A stretch of 64,000 nt of DNA from Membranipora membranacea. Taxonomy: Eukaryota > Bryozoa > Gymnolaemata > Cheilostomatida > Membraniporidae. Location: assembly GCA_914767715.1 (NCBI GenBank), contig OU612074.1, forward strand, positions 16,480,062-16,544,061, in the 5' to 3' direction. The notes beneath the pieces were generated by a model. The model had not been told where the DNA came from. It was given only the letters and a program-made list of their open reading frames with translations, and made no database searches. Of the stretch, positions 1 to 11,666 are shown piece by piece. A program made the position numbers and the translations under genes. How positions within the stretch are numbered: position 1 is the first letter of the stretch; each line of letters begins with the position of its first letter.

Positions 1-3000
1 AAACTTATAGAATCTTCTCAGAATGACTTACTGGATGATGTTACCCTCACTCACCCAGACCATGAAGCACAAGATTTGGAAGTAGATGCAGAAGGTATGC
101 ATGACTCTTGCAATAAGATGAACTCATATTTTGGAACTTGGATACGTAGGATGTAGGACACGTTGTGAAAGCCTACATGAAGGGTGCATGTATTTGTAAA
201 TATTGTAGAACTCTGTTTTACTGCTGTGGTATATGTTATAATATTAGCAGTAAATTCATACTTATTACCCATACCTCATCTCACCTTAAAGTGCTTGTAA
301 AGGAACAGGGTTCTTGGTATCATTTTTGAGCTTGAAATGAGATCACACATGCATTTGCATGAAAAATAAGTCTTCAGGTTTACTTGGTCTGGTAGGTTTG
401 GGGGTTATAAGTTAACACTATTGAGTTGCCTACTCATGCACAGCCCAACTTGTCCAGGCGATTTGTAATGAGCCTATTATGGGGGAAATACAGTAATATT
501 AGTGACTATTGTGGTTAGATAACAACTTTTGCAAATACATGACAAAGTCACTCACAAGTCTGTCGATGACATAAAAGTTCAAATTCAATGAGTTGAGACC
601 GCTAATCAAAACAACCTTCATTTCTGTTATGAGCCCATGTTGAAGAAGAGATTAGAAGAGCCACTGTACCAAAGATTATAAATACTGACTGTACATTACA
701 ATCAATGACTATGACCCATTCCCTGTCCACAGCTTTTCAAGCGAGTGATTCTCATTTCATACCGCTGCGCTTGTTTGCTCTGTTTAAATAAGATTACACT
801 GGAGCAATTAATTCTACCTGCTGACAAAGCCTTGCTTATTTCAGATTTACCTAAAAATGGTCCATACAATGCTTTATGGTTAGTACCAAATCTTGCGATA
901 ATATCCAACACTAGTCCCCCCAAATAAGATCCATACTGATGAAATAACTCGACAAATTAATTTCCTAAGTGACTGATGTGTGCTTTGACATAGGTTCTCG
1001 TATGGCCTGCTGCACTCAGTCAATAATATTGATAGTCCATGTTTAGATGTGCTGAGTAATTGTGATGCACAGATGGACAAGATCTGATGTAAAATAATAT
1101 AGAAAGTTTCTCAAGGTATTCCACTGCTTACACGATTATCAATACTCCTCTCTTTAGGAGGCAGTCAAATTCATTTACATTTTTCATCACCCTGAAGTCC
1201 GAAATAACTAGATGACAATTTTATTTACTTCAATTTACTTTGTGACTTGTAAATTCCAGTTTTTGATGAAAACAACAAAGTTTACCCGAGAAAATCTTGT
1301 GAGTCCAAACATCAGAATATTTGCAAAAATTGTTGTAAAGATTCTCAAAACTTCAAATCACTCAGTATTAATCATCGCATACTTTGGATTTTAACGTCAT
1401 CCTAATGCCTGAAATGTCGAGATTTAAAAACAAATTATTTTAGATTTTTGTGCAAATTAGAAAAACATCCAGTCTACATGTGTAAATTTTGCATCTTCCA
1501 TTGAAATTCTATTGAAAGCCACTAATCATAAAGCATAACGGCTGAAGACAGAGTTTGATTGGAATGTCATATCTTAGTATTTATAATCTTCAATACAATC
1601 CATGTAGGCACGATCTCATTTATTCATCCAAAAAAAAAATAAACAAAACCTTGAAATCCTTTAGCGATGTATTGATCTGCCTTTATATTGCCAATTTCTA
1701 TCTCGAACAGTAACCATGGTTAACAGAAAATGTTGTATCTGTCAAAGCACTGTGGGTTATTTCAAGTGGCCGAAATCATACAGATTTAAACTTGAGTGGT
1801 GTGACTACCTCAGGGACATTTTCCCTATGATTATCACATGGACCCGACGTCGATTTGCTACAATTGCCTCCTGAATGATATTCAATCTCGCTGTCACTGG
1901 ATCTGTTAATCTCCCTATAATTTTCACTCTCGCTGTCGGATGAGCTAGAGTTGTAATTTTTGCTGTGCTTGATTTCGATCGTTTGCTTTGTCATTCAATT
2001 ATTAAATTTTATACACTATCCCATTTAACCAGCAAAGCCACATAACAAGGGACAGATTAACTTTGCATTGTATTCATTCATTCAATAGATAAATTCTGTG
2101 CGGTTTAATATTGTATGCAGGGAATATCAAAACCACTGTGTCATAACAAAAAGTCTTATTTACGAGATACTGTATATTCCCATTATAATCTAAGGTACTA
2201 AAAAGGTACTATTTTCTACAAGTGATCACAACTCCAAAGGAGAAAAATAGTACCTTTTTAGTACCTTCTCATCCCAACTTTGAGTGAAAATAATTCATAA
2301 CTGGGCCACAGGCTGCTTTTGGACATAGCATAATGTTCTAAACTAGACTGAGAGCTCTAGAATGATACCAAAAACCTGTTCCCTTTACAAGCACTTTAAT
2401 TCCATTGCCGTGTCTAGAATATTATGCCCTTTCAATTTTTTAGAGCTAAGGAGGGGCTCCAGTTCAGATTCACTTTCTCCAATCTCTATCCAGGTTGATA
2501 GGTCAACCAATTTTGATTCTGTACATGTGCCCCATTTTGGCCCCAAATAAGTCAGATAGGTCTGTTCACATTGAAAAGGAAGAATTTGATGTCATAAGTG
2601 GGACACTAATAAACTATGCCCTACCATTGAATTGAATTGTAGTCCATCTTTAATGCTGATATTGAGTGACTGAGGGAACGAAAGATCTTCTGATCAGTAA
2701 TTCATTGTGTTTGATATTCTAGTAATGCCTTTAAACTAACTCCCCATGCTCTGATTCCGTGATTTGACATTTGAATATTATATGGCACCATTCATCCTAT
2801 TGCTATTTCTCTCTCTATTTGCAGATGCTATTGAGGAAGGAGATTTAGAAGAAACACCTACAGATATACCCAGTCGATCTGTCAGTAAACTCTCAGACTC
2901 AGACCCAGAATACTCTCCTGATTCTGATGATCAAAAAAGGTTAGAAATTTTTATGTTTCATATACTGTATGAAATGCAAGCACACGACATTTCCATCTGT

Positions 3001-6000
3001 CATTGTTTCAGTAAAAGCAAATATTATGTTGATGAGGTATGTTTAGGCTGACACAATGCGCGTAATACAAGTCACAAACTCTAGATCTAGTAAAAATAAT
3101 CTTCCCTTTTAAATAGCGACCAGATGCCAGTTGAAGACCAAGCTGACGATGATGAATTGTCTGACCAGGAGTTTGTAGCCTCATCTGAGAGAGGACCTAA
3201 TGCTGATAACCACCAAGACAGCAAAGGAGCTAATAATGACGCTATGAAAGATGATGCTAAGAAACGAGTACTTCTAGTCGTTCTAAAAGATATCTGCCAG
3301 ACAAGCACCGGATCTTCAACTACTTCAATACCAACCACTGTACCTGAAACTGATACTTTATCAAAGTCAACGCTAGCACCAACTGCTACAGATCGATTAC
3401 CTAAAGATGGCAAAGATAACAGTGTTTCCTCTCTTGATTCCGCTATTGGGTCCTACAACCTACTGCAAACACCCGCTGCTCATCCTGTTTCTACAGTATC
3501 ATCAGCCTCCACTAACTATCTGGAACAAGATTCAAATGATGTTATCCACACTCATGCTATGAATGTATCTGAGACTGCAACTAAGGAAACCGAATCAGCT
3601 GATATGTCCGACCAGGGGACCACTCATGTGGAGCCTGATGATAGGCCGATCCGGACTCGCAAATCACCCAAGCGTTACAGAGATTTACCAAAAGATGTGC
3701 AAAGAATAGTAAAAAGTGAGTCAATTCGCATCCCATTTACTTAAAGGCTACCTAACCGCCAAAGCAAAATATAGTCTTGCAGCTAGTTCTGAAGTAGATA
3801 TGCAAGATTTTACTCTGAACAGAATTCATAGCGCTTCTTGGAATGATATTGTATAGTGTTAGAAATTGTACCCTCTTCTAATCAATAACGTATTTATGCC
3901 CATTGCTGTACAAACCCAATGAGCTACCTGTTCTATCTACTTAATTTATCTATCTATCTACTTATGTTAATGGATGATGTTTTCGATGTCTCTTGACAAG
4001 GAAAGTACATTTTTAATTTCTGTGGACAAAACTCAGGAATTAAAGTATTTGGAAGTGGGCTGGTAGAGTACAAGGCATAAATACATCATAGATGAAAAGG
4101 GGGACAATTTCTAACACTATACATAATTTTTACCTAGAAGTCATGTGAACTTTTTCAGTGTAAAAATATTGCATTACTACTGCCGGTCAAGCTGCAAGAC
4201 TTTACATTGTTTTGGTCTTTATGTAATGCTTTATGTACAATGGTTTGAAGTAGGAAGCTGTGCCTTGTACGAAGCTGGTCCTTAATTTATCACTGTCTTA
4301 TCAGTTTCATACTAAGCTGATGGTCGCTTCTGTGCTCTTATACTGTTTTACGCTCAGATAACATAGGCTTAATACTTTGCAGAAGTGCTGCGGAAAAGAA
4401 TATAATTTTTATTTTTCACATTGTCCTCATGATTTCGTGGAAATATGTCATGTCCCCTTTTTTCGATATGACAGATTTCTTCACTAAATCAGCCCAATAT
4501 ACAGTATACATATTATATAAATCATAATTGATTCAATTTTTTTCAGTCCAAGTGCTTGCTCTTTTATACGGCCCAAATACTTGGGAGATTTAGGCTTAAT
4601 TAGCATTGTTGGAATGATGTGAGCGTATCCAAAAATGATATTCCCCATTTCACTGGATGAATGAGCAAGAGATCATTTAGCTAAAAGGAACAATACACTT
4701 CTGTACAAACATAAATTTTTCTGTGCTCCATTGGCTGCCAAACAGAAGTCAGAAGTGTATTGTTCCTTGTAGAGAGAGTCTGATAAGGATTTATGTGTGT
4801 GTTCGTTCTTCTTGAAGGTTATGGAAAGGAGCCTGTCACGAAGGAACTAAAGATGAAACCTATGGTGAATCCAGTATTAACTGAAAACTCCGAACAAACC
4901 TTTACCCAACCTCACCGGTGTGTTGTAAAAGGTTGCAGTTACCAAGCCATTCACAAGGAAACTTTAGCCCTTCATATGGCTGGCCACAAGTATGGCCTAC
5001 AAGAAAACGCATGTAGCAAATGTTTCAAGGTTTTTGACTCCAGCATTAAGCTGCAGTTACACCAAGAGCTGACTTGTGCCAAGACAAGACCCTACCGGTG
5101 TGTGGTATGCAAAGTACGATTTCGTCATGAATACGCTCTTTTGAGACATAAATTAACACACGATGGTGACAAACCTTTCAAATGTACTATATGCGATTAT
5201 GAAAGCACCCAGAATTCCAATCTCACGTCTCATATGAGAAAACACAGCGGCGATAAACCGTACAAATGCCCGCTTTGCAGCTATGCGGCAGCACACAATG
5301 TAACACTGAAGGGACACACACTGAAGGAGCATGGGAAGACGCTGGAAGAGCTTAGAATCAGCAAAGTGAAGCTTCGAGAGAAAGAGAAATCACAAGCTGA
5401 AGATAAGACCCGAAAAAAGATGATATCTGAATTCGGTGACAGCAATTACATACTACCACACAGACTTCATATCAAAGACATGTTCTATACAGAAGAAGTC
5501 GATACTGATATGGAATGTTTTGCTGACCCAGAGCTAATGTTCACCACAACTCAAGAGGTAGATGATTATTTAGAGCAGCCGATAGTGGAGGCAACTTCTG
5601 ATGGTGATCCGACCAATGTGCCAGTAACTGGCAATCTTCCAATAGACATTAAGATCAGTGATCTGATGGACCTAACTTCTAATGAAGATCAGACTATGTC
5701 TCCAGCAAGTGGTGATCTTCCAGTGGACATTGGGCACAATGATCAGATGGGCCTACCTTGTTATGAAGTACTGACAATGTCGCAGGCAACTGATAATAAT
5801 CCGGCTGACATTGAGTTAGATGATCGAGTGGATGTCACTCCTAATGAGCTGGTAGGAGATCCTACGAAAGTTAAGACTGAGTCCCCGGTAGGTAGTCATC
5901 TTCCGGTAGACATTGAGATTAAGCTTGAAAGTAGCCCGCCCTTCAAACCTGTGTCACCTGTCACCGACCCAGTACCTAACCCACAAAACGCCTTTGATCA

Positions 6001-6076
6001 AAACATTGTTGAAGTGAAAACAGAACCAGGTATTGAGGATGGTGTTGTCATTGAATGGATTGGAAATAGTGTTTAA
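1..6076 (+). CDS. C2H2 zinc-finger protein, 5' end outside window
   Basis: Likely a nuclear DNA-binding transcription regulator. Exons are <1-94, 2825-2939, 3117-3715 and 4818-6076. All junctions are GT-AG, phases (1,2,1) match, and the visible part is 688 codons plus stop. The N-terminal third is acidic and Ser/Thr-rich with no domain I recognise. Exon 4 carries five fingers at about residues 300-430. The first has a C-x4-C spacing (HRCVVKGC), the second (ACSKC...) is shorter and irregular, and the last three are joined by GDKPFKC/GDKPYKC linkers close to the TGEKP type. After the fingers is an acidic region with three or four diverged repeats of about 27 residues around LPxDI, then three psi-K-x-E sites (VKTE, IKLE, VKTE) that fit the SUMO-acceptor consensus. 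The orthologue is not identifiable by eye. The open frame at base 1 and its phase-1 end show that the gene continues upstream. Confidence 0.85.
672..1590. mobile_element. nested 919-bp terminal-inverted-repeat element, copy 1
   Basis: It is bounded by the 15-bp inverted repeat AAGATTATAAATACT (672-686) and its complement (1576-1590). The interior matches 11667-12400 and 13225-13400 in reverse orientation over most of its length, so this is a dispersed family. Short - strand frames (702-923, 880-1080) look like frame-shifted pieces of one former reading frame, but I do not recognise the product. Confidence 0.6.
2190..2271. repeat. hairpin-forming inverted repeat
   Basis: Two arms containing AAGGTACTAAAAAGGTACTA and its complement flank a loop of roughly 25 bases. 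It lies inside the piggyBac-like element, near its right end. It could be a small foldback insertion or a subterminal structure of the host element. Confidence 0.6.
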
Positions 6077-8100
6077 ACAATTATCGACCTTATGAACTAT
6101 ATAACTCATGGCATAGGTTTACAATCCCACGTATTCTATATTAGTTCACTTTATCTCTTTGGTGCAGTTGACACTGAACTCAGTCGTTGTAATTAAGGTC
6201 CAAATAGAGGAAATATGTTTTTCATTTTATTTGATAGCTGACAAAACAGCAATATGCGTAAGAGTTTTCTTGCCAAAGAGACAATAGTTTCCTAGTTTAC
6301 TTACCATGTTGTATTTTCATATTTACAGTACATTTAGTATTTGACTTGAACTATAATATCAAGATAGAATCTCCCAAACAGATATATTTGTAGCTTAAAT
6401 CGAGTTTGCATTGTTTTGACGACTCAGGGTACAGTGACAGTAGGGATATTTTCAAAACAGTTCAGCTCTTACCTTAATTAACATGAAAATAGTTCAATTC
6501 AACTGGAAATCTTGTTTGGCTCATGTGTGTCAATGATTTTGTGCGAGCAGGATCAGGCATTATATTTATGTTACCTCTTGATGTGGGTGAAAATTACATA
6601 CTGATTAAAGGTTGATTAAAATCGGATGTCTTATCACTCGCCAAATCCAGAAGCACGGGCGGCGAAATTGTAGTGCCTTAATGGCAGGGCGCAATATCTG
6701 TGCCAATTAGCTCTCTGTTTGCAGGCAGGTCGGAGCACACCTGGGATCCAAACAAACCCCAGTAGTCGATGGACTCACGACCTGTGCATGTTTAAGGACG
6801 GCACTCTAACCAACTGAGCAACCTCCTACTCCTACATATTGTTACTATCCACTATAGGTAAACCTTTAACTTGGTACCCTCTGCTAATTTAGGCTGAGAA
6901 AATGATTTGTATAAACCTTGACTACAAAGACCACACTGGTCTCATGAGATTCTGGGTGCCCTCTCATAAAATTATGAGTGGATCCTGCTAATGTCATCTT
7001 GATCCGAGTCATAACTTACTTTTTATGTGAAGCAAGGCATGCAATTCAAGTATGTGTTTGAAACAAAAATATTGCCATAAATTGGAGTTGTGTCACCCTT
7101 GTCCCTGGAGTTCCTGTAGCTTATTATCATTATTTACCCTTTATTCACAAAACCTTAACCAAGTTATAATTTCGTACTAGCAACATAAAGAGATGGCCTA
7201 AGTTCAATAGATAGGCTTCAAATAGATATTGAAAAAATATCTCATTTTACAAGAAGTTTCACTTCTCCGGCCCCACATCAAAAGAAGTTTTTATGAGCGA
7301 TCGATTTTTCTGTGTCTATTTAAAAGTCAATTTTCATGCATGCATGCCATATGTACTGTCTGTTATTGGGAATGGCTTGAGTTTGGCAGGTGGACATGTT
7401 CCACAGTATCAAATAGATTAGCTTTATTTTAAGGCTAGAAAAGATAAAACATGACTCATAATGTTCAAGGAAAATGGGAATCCTGCTTTCCAGTTCCCAC
7501 TTATATTGAAATCAATGACCAATAACTTCTACCACATGATCCCTCCGCATTGCCTGGTGCAAATAAAGCTAGTCGGGGCATTAAGTGACACTGCTATCTA
7601 GGCACTGTGTAAAACTCATGACTCACCTGAACCAGGGAGTTTGGCCCCAAAATCCCTGCCCTAACCTTAGGTAACTTATTGATTGCAGTATATATTATCA
7701 AAGAGCCTCTCACGAAACGTTTAGTTATCTTTCTTGCCATAGTTACCTAACATTGATTTCTTTTCAATTTTTTAGTCTCATCATGGAGTAACTGGTTCTT
7801 GGAGTAAAAAATCCTATACTTATGTTAATCTGCATATTGAAATTTCCTCGAAGACAAACTGCAAAAATGAACATCTAAAAATTTATTTTTTGAGATTGTT
7901 GATCGAAACTGGACCCTGGTTTTATTTGGGAATATACAGTTCACTGTACCGATCATGATGTATAATCACCAACTGCTCTTGCATCTTGTTTTCATAGATA
8001 ATAGTTGAGGAGTTCTAATGTTGAAGGTGCGCCTATTTTTGTTGGCTGCTAGATAGTTTACCTACAGCTTAGGAATAACCACTAGTATCCATTTTTGCAA
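6077..8100. other. intergenic stretch with one SINE-like insert
   Basis: No coding region is supported here. The stretch holds the zinc-finger 3' flank, the tRNA-like SINE fragment described separately, and AT-rich sequence. The short frame at 7229-7432 has no flanking splice sites or domain signal. Confidence 0.5.
6650..6835 (-). repeat. tRNA-derived SINE-like fragment
   Basis: Read on the - strand it begins GGTTGCTCAGTTGGTTAGAG, which resembles a tRNA D-arm/A-box. A B-box-like GGTCGTGAGTCC follows about 40 bases later. The anticodon and acceptor stems do not fold cleanly and unrelated sequence follows the B box, so it is read as a SINE or tRNA relic rather than a functional tRNA. Confidence 0.5.
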
Positions 8101-8154
8101 GAGACCAGCCAGCTTAGTTGCTCTCCCTTTTGTTTAGTCAGCAAGAAGCTTCAG
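8100..8154 (+). promoter_or_regulatory. probable 5' noncoding exon end of the coiled-coil gene
   Basis: A strong donor (TTCAG|GTAAGT at 8154/8155) pairs with the acceptor TTGATTCTGCAG ending at 8476, just before the first ATG of the membrane protein. No TATA box or transcription start can be assigned, so the left edge is arbitrary. Confidence 0.35.
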
Positions 8155-8484
8155 GTAAGTTAACAAATTTATATCAGCCAGCACGGTATCTTCTTAGCCT
8201 GTCTGACAAGCTATGTTCCCATCAAAGCTTGACAAACAGGCTAGGTAGCTTGCATACATGTATAGTCATGTTCATGACCTGTTATCTGAGGAAAGTTTAA
8301 TGTGATTGTGTTGAAACGAGGCAGCAAAATAAGACAGATGAGTTTTGAAACTTGGGGGAGAAATGACCTGACTTGGCCTGGTGTTTTGTGATGACCCTGT
8401 TCTTGTCTCAATATGACATCCTCGCCATGCAAACAAATGTATTGTTGTGTAACTATGTCCCTTCTTGATTCTGCAGGTGGTAGA

Positions 8485-10073
8485 ATGTCAAACTTCTTGC
8501 CCTCGGTGAAAGAAATGGCATTTGGGGACATAGATGATGAGAGTCAAGCGGAAACAAACTCCCTCAATCACTCGATAGATCACAGAGAAAACGAGAAACG
8601 CCACAAGCCTAAGTGGAACATACCAACACGCAGACAGAGACTATGGCGCATTCTGAAATGCATTGCTTTTGTGGTGATTGCTGCATTGGCTCTGGTTGCC
8701 TTCTGTTTGTCTCTACATGGTGGGTACAATCTTTTTTGTGATAGGTTTCATAGGTAATTACCAGAGGCCTAGGTTTTTGAGTAGTGGGTTACAGAACAGT
8801 GTTGAATACTCATTTGATTGGGCCATTTTGTGTTAGGATTTTAATTAAGCTTTCCACAACTTTGTATGATATATTGTGCTTGATTCTGAGGTCGAGTGCC
8901 AAAGCTGCTAAATTTGTCTGGAATCCAACACGGCTAAGCAACTCGGCGGGGCAATAAATCATGTGAATTGCAAAGTGTGCAGCTGCAGACTTTTCAGGGA
9001 ATCAGTTTTTCAATTCATAGACCGATAGGTACAGAACTTTCGGTAGGAATGTTGCTCCAATCTGTATTTTTTTTGTTTTCCAGACCACATTGTTATCAGC
9101 ACTGCCTTCTTACATAATGGGCCAAAAGCCTCAAAACAGTTTTCGAGAAGCAGTATCGATGCTCTCCAGGCGCAGATAGAGAAACTTAATATGACCTTGA
9201 CACAGAGAGTGGACAATCACTACGAAGAAGGAGACGCTCATCACGAGATTCTAAACAACACCATCCATGTCAAACATTCAGACTTGGTAAATGCTGTCAA
9301 AGAGATCAAGGAAGAGTTCAACACCAATCTTTCCGAACTCAACGCCACACTCCTGTTGCAAATGGGTACTCAACACAGAGAAAGTCTCGATACCATAGCT
9401 GACCTAGACCAGTCGATGAGACAGATCCGTGCTGATGTGCAGAATAACAAAAATCAGCTCGATAGTCAACTTAGTAGTCTGCAGACCAATATCCAGTCAT
9501 TGGAGACACAACTGTCAAGGATCGATACGGCAGCTTCTCAACGGGATAGCAATAACAACAATGGCTACGATGGCAACAACAACAATGGCTACGGTGGCAA
9601 CAACAACAACAACAATGACAACAATCGAAAAAGTAAGTTCTTCAAGTCCAAATCATGTGACTGGATCCTATGATGCAAGTCAATAATACATGCACATTTT
9701 ATAAAGTCTCGCTCATCTATACTTGAAACACTGATAGCGACACATTATTATGTAAGCATTCTGGGAATCCAAGAATACTGCATTGTGGGTGCTCTGCAAT
9801 GCTCTGCAATGCTCTGCAATGCTCTGCAATGTTATATTCATCCATGGTGTATCAATATGATTCCATTTGGCATGGAAAAACATTTAAAACTGTTGCATCA
9901 CGGGGATCAATGTGAATTGCTACATAGCTTTTTGCCCAGTTCTAGTATATTTACGCGTATTCATATGTCATTCCTTTATTCTACTTTTAGAGTATAACAG
10001 CGCATCCTACAACAGGGTACTCAATCCGTGGCTGTTAGTCGTTGGAGTTTACAGCGTCATCATGATGATATAA
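8485..10073 (+). CDS. type II membrane protein with coiled-coil ectodomain and C-terminal hydrophobic tail
   Basis: Function is unknown. Exons are 8485-8719, 9084-9632 and 9991-10073; both introns are phase 1 and the total is 288 codons plus stop. Residues 1-56 are polar and basic toward the membrane (RENEKRHKPK, RRQRLWR). Residues 57-77 form a transmembrane helix. Next is an ectodomain of about 150 residues with heptad-like Leu/Ile spacing and N-glycosylation sites (NMT, NNT, NAT), then an Asn/Gly-rich linker. Exon 3 encodes small residues (NSAS), a short spacer and about 15 hydrophobic residues at the extreme C terminus, the usual shape of a GPI-attachment signal. The start could also be the internal Met at codon 11 (MAFGDIDDE), which aligns with the start of the paralogue at 13.8 kb. 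The overall order resembles vertebrate tetherin, but no sequence homology is claimed. Confidence 0.7.
9541..9625 (+). repeat. Asn/Gly codon repeat in coiled-coil gene
   Basis: Runs of AAC with GGCTAC between them encode NNNNGYDG and NNNNGYGG units. The paralogue at 13.8 kb lacks this segment. Slippage of the trinucleotide runs probably makes the length variable. Confidence 0.7.
9790..9830 (+). repeat. tandem repeat of GCTCTGCAAT
   Basis: Four perfect head-to-tail 10-bp copies lie inside the second intron of the coiled-coil gene. Confidence 0.9.
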
Positions 10074-11039
10074 ACGTAGTTCTTCTGGCAACGACTTTCT
10101 ATAGAATGCCAACGGTGGTCCTTGTACCAAAAAAATAAGATAACCTAATCTTTAAAAAAGCTCCGTTATAATTGACACCTTGTGACGCTCACCCTAAGAC
10201 ATTTTCTATTACAATGTATTATAAAGTATCTCGGAATTGTATAAGAAATCTTCTTTCCCAACTATTGCCTACCTTTTACTGTATGGTAACAATTCTTTGG
10301 ATGTCTACTTCACACTTTGCTGCACCAGGTTTAAAACATGCATACTCTACTTAGATTGCCATGATGCAACTCAACAAAAAGAACTAGATTTACCTGTTCA
10401 AATATATTTTTTTACCACATGCATGATTCATTCACCTATAGGTTACCATGTGATACCAAGTCCTCTTTCGGATCTTACTAATTTTATATCAATCGTTTCT
10501 TATCGTTTTGCTATATTGTGTTTTTTTTTCCTGTAGCATGTATTTGTTGCAGGGAGTAAGTTGAGAACAGATATATATTTTCTATTTGGTGTGCTCCATG
10601 TTTTCGAAGTGAGGGAAGGTTTTTTTAAACGGATTGTATTTTTTCCACAAAACAGTCTTTGCTGAACTGCTGAAACCATCGTTATTTGAATCAAAGTGAA
10701 AATAAATGGGATGATACACCACTCTAAGAAGGATATTAAGGTCCTTGCTTAAACTATCCGTATACTATACTATTGTAGAACATTATGTTACCCTTGAAGA
10801 GAAAAGCATTTGTGGGAGGAAAATGTTTTACCAATTTACACATACCCAGAACAGCTAAGTTTGAGGTCAACATTAAATCACCCTCCTACCTGAATCACTC
10901 CTACCTCAGGCAGCCAAAGTCTAGTGCCAGCCAGCAACAAAACGTCAGCCACTTACTTGACAAGGTATTATTTCCTCTTCTAAGGTAGTTTTGAAAGAAA
11001 CCTGCAATTCTTCATCACAATAATATGTTGCTTCATTTT

Positions 11040-11250
11040 ACCTGGCATTTCCAGGTGACGGGGAAACCCGACTGCGGGAAATTCCCAGTGGTAGGTTTCT
11101 TTGTTACTGATTTGTGGAATAGGAAGCAATGCTCGAAAAGTTTGACTGTAAACAAGTATCTGTTTTCTTACATGATTATTCACCTTTTATTTACATTTAC
11201 CACAAAACAGCGAAACAGCTTTATTTTAGTGTTTTGATTCCCAATTGCAA
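11040..11250 (+). repeat. dispersed GGGAAA-core repeat (three copies in window)
   Basis: The segment around GGGGAAACCCGACTGCGGGA recurs with clear similarity at 11470-11600 and 15335-15470, including downstream matches such as CTGATAGCCTTAG shared by the last two. No terminal repeats or coding potential were found. The family is unidentified. Confidence 0.5.
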
Positions 11251-11666
11251 AACATGTTGAATCATTACTGTCAGCACATCTCTGGGTGATTTGCAGTCCT
11301 TTGTGTGACCATAGCTATTTCAGTGAGGTGGCTGCCTCGATGTGTCCGGTTATGTTATGTTACTTCTCCTAACATATACGGGACCAGTTACATTCACCTT
11401 TAAAACATCAGTATTGAAAGCGTTTACATTCTATTTCAGCATGCATGACCTGATGTGAATGCTTCGTAATTTTTTGAAGCGGGAAACCCAACTGAGGGAA
11501 AGTTCCCTATGTACTGATAGCCTTAGAGTGAGACAATGAATCGAAAGCCTTTCTGGTTTACATAACTTGACAAAGTTTCTATTGGACACAGGCTATGCTA
11601 GGACCGTTGTTTATCAGTTGCTGTCAGATGTTTGAAAACAAAATCTTGACACGGTGACTAATATCA

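Larger units (their letters stand above)
286..2399. mobile_element. piggyBac-like DNA transposon remnant, TTAA flanked
   Basis: Inverted terminal repeats of about 40 bp lie at 290-330 and 2355-2395. They begin AGTGCTTGTAAA and differ at only a few bases. Both ends abut a TTAA tetranucleotide (286-289 and 2396-2399), the target duplication of piggyBac-type elements. The element is about 2.1 kb and sits in intron 1 of the zinc-finger gene. No transposase is readable. A 73-residue Ser/Asp/Glu-rich reading frame on the - strand (1776-1994) could be an N-terminal remnant but has no diagnostic motif. It carries a nested 919-bp inverted-repeat element. Confidence 0.7.

Noticed and set aside
1776-1994. 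Ser/Asp-rich 73-codon gene on the - strand
   Set aside because: It is low-complexity and lies inside the piggyBac-like element; at best a transposase N-terminal remnant.
3087-3413. 108-codon frame on the - strand
   Set aside because: It is antisense to the phase-verified exon 3 of the zinc-finger gene and has no domain signal.
8189-8246. Inverted repeat AGCCTGTCTGACAAGCT ... AGCTTGACAAACAGGCT
   Set aside because: A 17-base imperfect hairpin with no second copy noticed; too little to call an element or regulatory structure.
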